This document shows positions 8,793 through 17,034 of a stretch of 64,000 nt of DNA, piece after piece. The position numbers were made by a program, and so were the translations under genes. Origin of the DNA: Maribacter forsetii DSM 18668 (GTDB lineage: Bacteria; Bacteroidota; Bacteroidia; Flavobacteriales; Flavobacteriaceae); NCBI RefSeq assembly GCF_000744105.1, contig NZ_JQLH01000001.1, forward strand, positions 930,001-994,000. Reading direction: 5' to 3'. Within the stretch, counting starts at the first letter, position 1. Each line of letters opens with the position of its first letter. The notes under the pieces are model-generated. The model did not search any database. It saw nothing but the letters and a program-made list of their open reading frames with translations, and was not told where the DNA came from.

Positions 8793-9620
8793 ATGACCAT
8801 GATCAAAAAGATTTTTGATTTTTACCTAGATGCTAGTATTCATGTTGCTTTGGCAATATTTAGCTTGGTTCATGTTACCGCACTAACATTAAACATAACC
8901 GTACAGATAGAACTCTATTTTTTTATTTTTTTCGGGTCTGTTGGCTGCTATAATTTTGTAAAATTTGGGGTAGAAGCAGAGAAGTATATTCTCGTGGTTA
9001 ATACATATCAAAAAAACATTCAGTTTTTTAGTTTTGGATGCCTGTTGGTTGCAGGGTATCAATTGTTTTTTCTATCTGAAAGGGTATTTGTGTGGCTATT
9101 TATTTTAGCGGCAGTTACTGGACTCTATGCTTTGCCGGTATTACCAAGGCATAAAAATTTTAGAAGTTTCAGCGGATTGAAAATTTTAATTGTCGCTGCG
9201 GTCTGGGCCGGTGCTACAGTGCTATTACCAGCTATTTCTGTCTTAGATGAAATTTCTTGGAATGTAAAAATTGAGACGATACAGCGATTTCTTTTTGTAT
9301 TGATACTTTTGGTACCGTTTGAGATAAGAGACTTAAAATATGATAGTGCAGCACTTAAGACTTTGCCACAAAGGGTGGGCGTAAATGGAACCAAAATGAT
9401 AGGGTACGGTTGGACAATTCTTTTCTACGCTATTACTTTCTTGAAAACGGATTTAAACCTGGTTCATATTGCTGTAAAAACCATTTTGTTTATCGTGTTA
9501 TTGCTAATGCTGCTTAAAACGGGAACTAGTCAAAAGAAATACTTCTCGTCTTTTTGGGTAGAAGCAATACCATTGTTTTGGTGGTTACTTTTTATAATTA
9601 GTAAAAAGTGTACTATTTAG
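8793..9620 (+). CDS. UbiA-prenyltransferase-like integral membrane protein
   Basis: 275 residues with about seven or eight hydrophobic segments. Residues about 175-195 (FEIRDLKYDSAALKTLPQRVG) resemble the second Asp-rich motif and following TLP..xG of UbiA-type prenyltransferases. The first motif (NxxxDxxxD) appears as NFVKFGVEAEKY and lacks the aspartates, so this is a degenerate or non-catalytic relative. The substrate is unknown. The gene converges with the small Cys/His protein gene on the other strand and overlaps it by 8 bp at the 3' ends. A second ATG at 8799 (MIKKIF) is an equally good start. Confidence 0.6.
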   Translation: MTMIKKIFDFYLDASIHVALAIFSLVHVTALTLNITVQIELYFFIFFGSVGCYNFVKFGVEAEKYILVVNTYQKNIQFFSFGCLLVAGYQLFFLSERVFVWLFILAAVTGLYALPVLPRHKNFRSFSGLKILIVAAVWAGATVLLPAISVLDEISWNVKIETIQRFLFVLILLVPFEIRDLKYDSAALKTLPQRVGVNGTKMIGYGWTILFYAITFLKTDLNLVHIAVKTILFIVLLLMLLKTGTSQKKYFSSFWVEAIPLFWWLLFIISKKCTI

Positions 9621-9843
9621 CTTTTTTAAAATTTTCTTTCATCTTCTTTTTTTCATCATCTGTCAAAACAGCCAATCTTGCTTGATTGCAAAGAGATGTT
9701 AATTTAGTATTGTCCTTACTATGCTTTGCACAGGTTTTGCACATAAGTAAATGAAACTTTAATTTTATTTTATCCCAATTAGAAGCTTCTTCGTATTGAG
9801 TTTTGTTGCAAATAACTGCCGCCTTTTCACATGAAATCATCAT
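9613..9843 (-). CDS. Small Cys/His protein, probable zinc-finger-type partner of the sigma factor
   Basis: About 76 residues from the chosen ATG at 9843 (MMISCEKAAVICN). Longer reading to 9870 would overlap the sigma-factor gene, while this start leaves a 2-bp gap that favours translational coupling. The centre holds FHLLMCKTCAKH, a His-x3-Cys-x2-Cys pattern like the zinc-binding anti-sigma (zf-HC2/ZAS) fold, and there is an upstream Cys pair. There is no transmembrane segment, so if it binds the sigma factor it does so in the cytosol. The pairing with an ECF-type sigma factor suggests an anti-sigma or redox-sensing role; that is inference. Confidence 0.62.
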   Translation of the reverse strand: MMISCEKAAVICNKTQYEEASNWDKIKLKFHLLMCKTCAKHSKDNTKLTSLCNQARLAVLTDDEKKKMKENFKKAK

Positions 9844-9845
9844 AA

Positions 9846-10400
9846 CTAAAACCAATTTTGATTTAAACAACCCATTAAGCCTGTTCTGGCTCTATGTATC
9901 ATTACCCAAAGGTTAGACGCATTAATCCCTAAAGCATTACAAATATCTTCAGTTTCCATTCCTTCTATTGTTTTCATGGTGAAAACTTGAGCTTGTTTTT
10001 TAGGTAATTTAGAGATGCATTTTTGAATGGCAAGACCTAATTCTTCATTCTCGATTTCATCGTTTTCGAAATTGCTATTAGGGTCTGCAATGCGTTCTTC
10101 CATCCAGTCACCCTCTGCATCGGTCTGTGAGCTGTAACTCATGCGAACTTCTGCCTTACCTTTTTTCGAATTTATTTTACGATAATGATCAATGACTTTA
10201 CGTTTTAGAATTGCAATTAGCCAAGTGCGTTCTGCTGCGTCCCCTTTAAAATTTTTAGCAGATTTTAGACCTGCTATAAAAGTATCTTGAACAAGATCTT
10301 TTGCTATTTCTGCATCACTTACCCTTGTAATGGCGTAATTAAATAGGTAATCTGCATAGAGATCTACCCATTTGTCAGGATTTAGGTTTTTTGTTTCCAT
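9846..10400 (-). CDS. RNA polymerase sigma-70 factor, ECF type
   Basis: 184 residues from METKNLNPDKW. Region 2 is at about residues 15-80 (YADYLFNYAITRV, DLVQDTFI, ERTWLIAILKRKVIDHYRK). Region 4 is at about 120-175 (ISKLPKKQAQVFTMKTIEGMETEDICNALGI, then LWVMIHRARTGL). It directs RNA polymerase to a regulon not visible here. An upstream Met at 10418 exists, but a -7 box TACTTTTG lies right over it, so I chose the Met at 10400. It is followed at once by the Cys/His protein gene, giving a typical sigma plus partner operon. Confidence 0.88.
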   Translation of the reverse strand: METKNLNPDKWVDLYADYLFNYAITRVSDAEIAKDLVQDTFIAGLKSAKNFKGDAAERTWLIAILKRKVIDHYRKINSKKGKAEVRMSYSSQTDAEGDWMEERIADPNSNFENDEIENEELGLAIQKCISKLPKKQAQVFTMKTIEGMETEDICNALGINASNLWVMIHRARTGLMGCLNQNWF

Positions 10401-10833
10401 TGTTTTTCTGCGATTCAAAAGTAAATTAATTTTAGTTATATTTTTTATTTTTAACGTAAATGTTAAAATAATAAGAAAAATACTACTTTTTACTTTGTCT
10501 TTTATCGTCTAGGTGAAATTTGCTCCAATGGAATTGGAATTTATGTTAAATTTTTTGGGTGATGAAGCCTCCAAGGAAGTTTTAATAATTGTAAGAACTC
10601 TACATGACTCTAAGAAAAGAGGTATATGAAAGAGCTTTGAACATCTATTGGTTTTTCAGTCAATTTAATGACTAAGTACTAGTTTTAGATAAGAATAAAA
10701 AAATAAGTTTACTGTAAAAAAGAGGGGGAGTTTAAAATCTCAAACTAAGTTAGCAGAACATGGCTTTAATAATGTTGGGGATTTACAAGTTGATTTCGAA
10801 GCTTTTTTCGTGCTAAAACATCTATAAATATAT
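10401..10833. other. 433-bp gap with no convincing gene
   Basis: AT-rich spacer between the sigma-factor operon and the two-component operon. It holds a minus-strand -7 box near 10416-10423 and a 33-codon plus-strand frame at 10528-10629 (MELEFMLNFLGDEASKE...), which looks gene-like in composition but stops quickly and may be a relic. Nothing else is recognisable. Confidence 0.5.
10416..10423 (-). promoter_or_regulatory. Candidate -7 box for the sigma-factor operon
   Basis: Read on the minus strand this is TACTTTTG, matching the Bacteroidota TAnnTTTG box. It lies 16-23 bp before the chosen ATG (10400) and overlaps the alternative upstream Met. No clear -33 element. Confidence 0.45.
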
Positions 10834-11232
10834 TTATAATTCAGCTAGAATTTTAGTTAATTGATTGTCTTTTATTGGTTTAACAATGTAATCAGTTACC
10901 TCTTTTATCATTTTTGCCTTTTCAAAATCTACTAAGTCTACAGAAGAGGACAAGATGTAAATGGTAATTTTTTTAGAAAATTTGGGTAATAACTTTATAT
11001 ATTCGTCCATAAATCTATAGCCATCCATTACAGGCATGTTTATGTCTAGAAAAACAATATCAGGTAGCTCATATCTCTCACTTATATTTTCATTAAAAAA
11101 ACTCATCGCTTCGGCTCCATCTGTAAATGGAATAATCTTTCCAACAGATTTGTGTGCTTCTAAGGTGTGGAATATGGTGTATTGAAAAACCTCGTCATCA
11201 TCAATTACGCAAACTTTGATATTATTGTCCAT
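10834..11232 (-). CDS. CheY-like single-domain response regulator
   Basis: 132 residues from MDNNIKVCVIDDDE; the frame extends upstream into the kinase gene but without receiver sequence. A receiver domain fills the protein: the acidic pocket IDDDE (residues about 9-13), the phospho-accepting aspartate in FLDINMPVMDGY (about 65), the switch serine in YILSSS and the lysine in YIVKPIKD (about 117). There is no output domain, so it probably acts by protein contact or phosphotransfer. It follows the giant PAS kinase with a 7-bp gap and is its likely phosphorylation target. Confidence 0.88.
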   Translation of the reverse strand: MDNNIKVCVIDDDEVFQYTIFHTLEAHKSVGKIIPFTDGAEAMSFFNENISERYELPDIVFLDINMPVMDGYRFMDEYIKLLPKFSKKITIYILSSSVDLVDFEKAKMIKEVTDYIVKPIKDNQLTKILAEL

Positions 11233-11239
11233 CTTATTG

Positions 11240-14200
11240 TTAATTAAAAGAAATATTAAATGTTGTTCCTTTGTTAACTTCACTATCAACAGATATTGAG
11301 CCACCCATTGAAACTATTTGTGCCTTAGTCAAAAATAGCCCTAGTCCTCTAGCTTCCGGATGTTTATGGAAAACTTTGTTGAGACCAAATATTTTGTTTC
11401 CGTGAATTTTCATATCGATACCCAATCCATTATCCTTGAATTTTAAAAGTACTTTTCCATTTACTATTTCAGATGATATAAAAATTTTAGGTACTCTATC
11501 TGGTGATTTGTATTTTAAAGAATTACTAACTAAATTAAGAAAAATACTTTCTAAATAGATAGGATTATATTTTACATTTTTAGCTTTTGTGAAATTGCAG
11601 GTAACAACCCCTCCTGTTTCTATTAGTTCTGCAGCTAAAATTTCTTTGATTTTATGTAAGATTTGCTCTAAAGAAAGTTCTTGTTTAATAATAACAGCGT
11701 TATGCTTTATGGTTATCGTCTCTATTAGAGCATTAAGTGTATCTGATAAGTGTTCTATTACAGTTTCAAATTTGCCAAAAATTTCTAGTTTCTTATCTTT
11801 ATTATCGGTTTTGTTGTAAAGATTTAAAAGGGCGTTTAAATTGCTGACGGGAGAGCGTAAATTGTGTGATGTAATATGATTGAATTCTGCAAGTTGTTTG
11901 TTTTTTGAAATTAATGTTTTCGTTGATTTTTCCAAATGTTTGTTGGTTTCTAGAATCTTCTGTTGTGATAGTATTTCATCTGTAATATCTCTACATGAAC
12001 CAATAATTTCTGTAATTGTTCCACTTTCATTGGTGATTACCTTGCCTACAATTTCAATAAATCTTTGGTCTCCATTGTCTAAAATTGCGCGTTGTGTAAA
12101 TTTTTTGAATTCTTTAGTGGTAATTGCTTTATTCTTCTTGTTTATTAATAATTCTTGGTCTTCTGGGTGGGTATGAGAAAGAAGTAGTTCAAAATTCATA
12201 GCAATACCAACTTCAAAACCAAAAATTCTATACATGTTATCTGACCAAATAAATGAGTCGTTAAAAATATTTAATTGCCAATAACCGATCATGGCGAGTT
12301 CTTCTGCAAGAGATAGTTTATGGTTCTTCTCAGCTATATCTTTTTCTATCCTTAACCGTTCAGTAATGTCTTGAGCAGTACCGGCTACTTCTATTACTTC
12401 GCCAATGTGGTTTTTAGTGATGCCTGCTATTGATTCTATGAAAAGAATATTGCCATCATTTAAGATTATTCGAAAATTTATAGATTTATAACTTTCGTCT
12501 CCATCTATGCATTTTTTAACTTGGTTTTTTACATTTTCAATATCTTCTGGGTGTATTTTAGAGTAGAATATACTCATATTCATGGGGGTATTTACTTTTA
12601 ATCCATAAATCTTAAATAGATTATCTGACCATTTTAATTTATCGGTATGGGTGTCGTAATGCCATGAGCCCATCTTGGCTATTTTTTCTGAAAAAGAGAG
12701 TAGTTCATTTTTTTCTTTAATTTTTTCTTCTGCTTTTATTTTAGCCGTTACGTCTTGTGTTGTTCCAATTAATTCTAGAATATTTCCATTTTGATCTTCA
12801 ATAACTTCAGCCAGTAATTCTAATGACCTTATGCAGCCGTCATCTCTTAAAATGCGAAATCCAAGTGTTTTATCACTTTGGTGGGAGTCTAATATATTTT
12901 TAATTTGATTATTTACATTATCGACATCCTCAGGGTATACTTTAGATAAAAACACCTCTACAGTAATAGGAGTGTGTAATTCAATCCCAAATATCTTGTA
13001 AAGGTTATCTGACCAAGTTGATACTCCAGTTCCGGGATTCCACTTCCAGGATCCCATCATCGCCATTTTCTCGGATACGGAAAGTAAGTGGTTTTTCTCG
13101 TTTATTTCTTGCTCGGCTTTAACACGGCTGGTAATATCTTGAGTTGTCCCTGTAATTTCTAAATTGCCATCTTCATCAATACTGGTAACTCCTCTGACCT
13201 CTAATGTCTTAATAGTATCTTTATCTAATTGAATGCGATAATTTACATGTTTGTGTTCTATTCCTTCTACTATTTCAGTTGAAACTTGTTTTACTTTTTC
13301 TAAATCTGGAGGATAGATCTTTGCCAAAGATTTTTCTAAATCAATATGTTCACCGGGTTCATAGCCATATATTCTATAATGGTTATCAGACCATTTAAAA
13401 ATTTCTTTCTTGGGCTGCCATTGAAAAGAACCTAAATTGGCCATTTTTTCGGCTAAACTTAATTGGTGGTTTTTGTGTAATAGCTCTAGTTCCCTATGTC
13501 TGGCTTCTGTGATATCTTGGCAAGTGCCAGACATTTCAAGAACCTCCCCTTTACTGTTTCTAACAATTTTGCCTATAGATTTAATTATCTTAATTGTGCC
13601 ATCATCTAATTGAATTTTATAAGTGGAACTTGGAAAATCTCCCTCTTGCATTGCATTAGTGAGTTTTATAGCAATTCCCTGTCGGTCGTCTTCGTGAATA
13701 TAATTTATGTAAGTCTCAAAAGTTAACGGTTTGTTTTTGTCATGACCGTAAATGGCATGTAAATTGTCTGACCAAAAAACTTCATTGGTTGCGGTATTCC
13801 ACTGCCAATAACCAATCATTGCCATTTTTTCGGCACTGTTTAATTGATGGTTTTTTTGCGCTAGTTCTAACTCTTTTGTTTGGTTTTCGGTAATGTCTAA
13901 ACAAGTTCCTAAAAGTTCTTGTAGACCATCCTCATTGTTATACGTGACCTTTCCTATAATTTGAATGATTTTAATAATATTGTCGTCCGTAATAATTCTA
14001 TGAGTATAACTGTAGAACTTATGATCGTTAATTGATTTATCGATTTTTAATTTGGTAGCTTCTTGATCTTCTGGGTGAATTTTATTGAAGTAAGAGTCAA
14101 AAGTTATTTTTTTATTTTTTGGATGATCAAATATGACATAAACGTTATCTGACCAAAATACATCATCTGTGGCAGGTTTGTACCTCCAATAGCCCATATT

Positions 14201-15787
14201 AGTAAGATGTTCTGCGAAATTAAGTAGTTCTTCTTTTTCTTGTAATTCTTGTTCTAAATGTAATGTGCTCGTAATGTTTCGAGCGGTTCCAATTAATTCT
14301 TTTTCGTTATTTATTTCGTTAGATACTATATCTGCAACAATTTCTAAAGTTCTTATGCTACCGTCGCTAATTATAATTCTATGAATGAACGTGCATTTAG
14401 AGTTTGTGTCTTGTACAAATTGCATTGAATTGTCAACAATGTGTTTGTCATCGGGGTGTATGCGAGTATACAATACCTCAAAATTCATGGGAGTGTTTTT
14501 GTCAAAATCCATAATTTGGTATAGATTCTCTGACCATTTAAACATACCTGTAATAGGGTTCCATGACCATGTACCTGCTTCGTTATTGTTTTCGGTTAAA
14601 CTTAGCTGTTGATGCGTTTGTGTAAGCTCTAATTCTCTATTTATCTTAGAGGAAATGTCTTGAGTAGTACCTATGAGTAATTTGACATTTCCGTTAGTAT
14701 CTGTAACGGCATCTGACACAACTTGTACGGTTTTTACAGCCCCATTTTTTGAAATTATACGATGTGAAAATGTGTGAGATTGCTTTTTGACTAATATTTC
14801 ATTGAATTTTTCCTTAAGATGTTCTAAATCATCTGGATGAATATATTTCTGAAGCACTTCAAAACTCATTTTTGTGCCAATCTTTATTTCAAATATTCTA
14901 TAGAGATTATCTGTCCATCTAAATACATCCTTAGATAAGTCTAACTGCCAAGAGCCTGATTTATTTACATTTTCAGTTAGTTTTAATTGTTGATTGGTTT
15001 GTGTAAGTTCATGTTTTATGGCAATGCTATCGGTAATATCTTGGCATGTTCCAATCATGGTCACCACTTTTCCTTTTTCGTTAGATATCACTTTGCCATC
15101 CGCGGATAACGTTTTTATAGTTCCATCCTTCAATTGAATCCTATAACTAGATTTGGGGAATTTTTTAGTCTTTAACGCAAGCTCAAATTTTGCTTCTATG
15201 GCATCTCTATCGTCTTCGTGAATATAGCTTAGATATACGTTGTATGATATTGGGCAATTTTTATCGTGGTTAAAAATGTTGTAGAAATTATCGGGCCATT
15301 TTAATTCGCCCGTAATAATATTCCATTTCCATGATCCGGAGTTTGCCAAAATTTCTGCGGCATTTAACTGCTCTAGATGCTGTACTGTTTCAACTTGTGA
15401 ATTGTTAAAATGCGAAATATCTATAGTGGTGCCATGAAGACAAGTGCAACATCCATTTTTTAAAACAGATTGCACCGTAGTTCTTACTAAACGTTTTTTA
15501 CCTTTTTGGGTTAGGATCTCGTAAGTTAGCTCAAATGGAAAGCCCTTGTTAATTGCTTTTTTATGGGCTTTGGTCAGTAATTCTTTTTGGTCTGGGTAGT
15601 AACAGTTTCCATATAAATCTTCCGCCTGCGGTGTGAAATTTAAGGGTGCTTGGTGAATTTCTTTTAAGTCATCATTCCAGTATATTTCGTTGGAGTTGAT
15701 GTCAAATTGAAAAATGCCGATACTTGTAGGGCTATTGGTCGTTTTCAATAGTTGATCATTATGTAAAGGAGTATTTCCTTTTTCCAT
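11240..15787 (-). CDS. Multi-PAS (ten repeats) soluble sensor histidine kinase
   Basis: 1515 residues with no signal peptide or membrane segment. Ten PAS_3-type repeats of about 125 residues run from about residue 20 to 1260. Nine of them carry a signature like GSWxWN...W(S/T)DNLYxIFG, and each ends in a PAC-like GTxQDIT. A short coiled coil leads to the phospho-acceptor helix (NHITSHNLRSPVSN, His about 1308). The ATPase domain follows, with N-box FLNLVSNSLKYK (about 1417), DNGLGIDM and RGLGLFLTKAQ. It should sense a cytosolic signal, autophosphorylate and pass phosphate to the receiver encoded 7 bp downstream. PAS 1 is the most divergent. Ligands and cofactors cannot be read from the sequence. 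Confidence 0.93.
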   Translation of the reverse strand: MEKGNTPLHNDQLLKTTNSPTSIGIFQFDINSNEIYWNDDLKEIHQAPLNFTPQAEDLYGNCYYPDQKELLTKAHKKAINKGFPFELTYEILTQKGKKRLVRTTVQSVLKNGCCTCLHGTTIDISHFNNSQVETVQHLEQLNAAEILANSGSWKWNIITGELKWPDNFYNIFNHDKNCPISYNVYLSYIHEDDRDAIEAKFELALKTKKFPKSSYRIQLKDGTIKTLSADGKVISNEKGKVVTMIGTCQDITDSIAIKHELTQTNQQLKLTENVNKSGSWQLDLSKDVFRWTDNLYRIFEIKIGTKMSFEVLQKYIHPDDLEHLKEKFNEILVKKQSHTFSHRIISKNGAVKTVQVVSDAVTDTNGNVKLLIGTTQDISSKINRELELTQTHQQLSLTENNNEAGTWSWNPITGMFKWSENLYQIMDFDKNTPMNFEVLYTRIHPDDKHIVDNSMQFVQDTNSKCTFIHRIIISDGSIRTLEIVADIVSNEINNEKELIGTARNITSTLHLEQELQEKEELLNFAEHLTNMGYWRYKPATDDVFWSDNVYVIFDHPKNKKITFDSYFNKIHPEDQEATKLKIDKSINDHKFYSYTHRIITDDNIIKIIQIIGKVTYNNEDGLQELLGTCLDITENQTKELELAQKNHQLNSAEKMAMIGYWQWNTATNEVFWSDNLHAIYGHDKNKPLTFETYINYIHEDDRQGIAIKLTNAMQEGDFPSSTYKIQLDDGTIKIIKSIGKIVRNSKGEVLEMSGTCQDITEARHRELELLHKNHQLSLAEKMANLGSFQWQPKKEIFKWSDNHYRIYGYEPGEHIDLEKSLAKIYPPDLEKVKQVSTEIVEGIEHKHVNYRIQLDKDTIKTLEVRGVTSIDEDGNLEITGTTQDITSRVKAEQEINEKNHLLSVSEKMAMMGSWKWNPGTGVSTWSDNLYKIFGIELHTPITVEVFLSKVYPEDVDNVNNQIKNILDSHQSDKTLGFRILRDDGCIRSLELLAEVIEDQNGNILELIGTTQDVTAKIKAEEKIKEKNELLSFSEKIAKMGSWHYDTHTDKLKWSDNLFKIYGLKVNTPMNMSIFYSKIHPEDIENVKNQVKKCIDGDESYKSINFRIILNDGNILFIESIAGITKNHIGEVIEVAGTAQDITERLRIEKDIAEKNHKLSLAEELAMIGYWQLNIFNDSFIWSDNMYRIFGFEVGIAMNFELLLSHTHPEDQELLINKKNKAITTKEFKKFTQRAILDNGDQRFIEIVGKVITNESGTITEIIGSCRDITDEILSQQKILETNKHLEKSTKTLISKNKQLAEFNHITSHNLRSPVSNLNALLNLYNKTDNKDKKLEIFGKFETVIEHLSDTLNALIETITIKHNAVIIKQELSLEQILHKIKEILAAELIETGGVVTCNFTKAKNVKYNPIYLESIFLNLVSNSLKYKSPDRVPKIFISSEIVNGKVLLKFKDNGLGIDMKIHGNKIFGLNKVFHKHPEARGLGLFLTKAQIVSMGGSISVDSEVNKGTTFNISFN

Positions 15788-15901
15788 TACAAAGTGTGTT
15801 TTAAGTTTGGCGCCAAAGGCATAAAGAATAAACTACTTGTTGTAAAGGATTGTGCTGTAGTTATATTACTACAATATAATGTTTAAATATTTGATTTACA
15901 G

Positions 15902-16912
15902 TTAGTTTTTCAAAATTAATTTGTTTGCTAAAAACCACATAATTTCTTCTTCGTTCAAACCGGCAGATAATTCATTGGAATATGCTAGCCTAATAATTTC
16001 TTTTTCAATCTCCAAAAAGTCGTGATTATTACTTATGTTAGAGCACATAAAACTGTTTTCAGTATCGCATTTGTCCGAATGTCCAAAACCTAGAGCATGA
16101 CCCAGTTCATGCTTAAATAATATAGAAGACGATACCGATAGCCAAATTCTACTTTCATTTAAGATAGAATTGTTGTTGGCAGTCATGGCATAACCATTAA
16201 ATGTTTTACCATTTATTATTTGGAACATGTCTTCCCAAATGTTTTCTACATCGGCTGTTTCGCCTAAAAATAAATGTGCATTGCCTTCTTGTTCACTATC
16301 AACGATAGTAATGTTAAAATCACTATTTTCAAAAAGCACATTGTATTCTTCTACGACTTCTGAAACTATAGCTTCTAGTTCTGGGGTTGAACCATCTAAA
16401 AAGATGTTCATAGGTTCTTGCCATCTACTATTGTGATTTAACGCTGTATGTGTGGGTGATTGCCATAGTGTAAGGTGATTGAAATAATCTATGATTTCCA
16501 TTTGATCCTCGTTTAGTAAATCATATTCATTGACATCGTTTACCGTTAAGTTGTAATCTTGATCAACAATTGATGCACCGTCAAAAACCGAAATGGTGAA
16601 AGGAATAATATTTTGACTTTCAAAATCTAAAATTAAATTAGCGCCAACAGATAATTCTCCGTTATTTTCATTGATTTCTATTCCACTTTCAGAGTCAATA
16701 CTAAAAGTTAGGCTGTCGTTGTCACTAGTAGTAGCCGTTACCGTACCTATTATAGTATTTATAGCGGCATGCTCATCTATACTAAAAGCTTGGGCGTTTA
16801 ATATTGGTTGGCTATTTTTATTTTCTTCGGATATCTCTGAAGTTAGTACCTCTGAGTCTTTGCTACATGAGAATAGAAGTATAGCAATAAATGGAAAAAC
16901 AAGTTTTTTCAT
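15902..16912 (-). CDS. Lipoprotein with cadherin-like domain and metzincin zinc-protease domain
   Basis: 336 residues. The lipoprotein signal is MKKLVFPFIAILLFSC (Cys 16). Residues about 33-130 look like a cadherin-type beta-sandwich (AFSIDEHA..., GTVTATTSDNDSLTFSI, ISVFDGASIVDQDYNLTVNDVNE). The C-terminal part contains FKHELGHALGFGHSDK (about 265-280), a full HExxHxxGxxH zinc motif of the metzincin clan, followed by a Cys-containing FMCS segment where a Met-turn could lie. It is probably a surface-anchored protease acting on peptides or on envelope proteins. It stands alone upstream of the M3 peptidase gene. The protease call rests on the motif; the family within the metzincins is not certain. 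Confidence 0.75.
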   Translation of the reverse strand: MKKLVFPFIAILLFSCSKDSEVLTSEISEENKNSQPILNAQAFSIDEHAAINTIIGTVTATTSDNDSLTFSIDSESGIEINENNGELSVGANLILDFESQNIIPFTISVFDGASIVDQDYNLTVNDVNEYDLLNEDQMEIIDYFNHLTLWQSPTHTALNHNSRWQEPMNIFLDGSTPELEAIVSEVVEEYNVLFENSDFNITIVDSEQEGNAHLFLGETADVENIWEDMFQIINGKTFNGYAMTANNNSILNESRIWLSVSSSILFKHELGHALGFGHSDKCDTENSFMCSNISNNHDFLEIEKEIIRLAYSNELSAGLNEEEIMWFLANKLILKN

Positions 16913-17034
16913 GGAATGGTATATTGAAATAAGCGCAATATATCGTTATGACACTTCCATGAAAATAAATTGTTGTCACTTTTGCATTAACTGCTGTCTA
17001 CGTGTATTTTATAGTTGTCTTGAACTCTTTTCTT

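Noticed and set aside
10528..10629. 33-codon frame between the two-component and sigma operons
   Set aside because: Too short, no ribosome binding or partner signals. Mentioned in the gap entry as a possible relic only.
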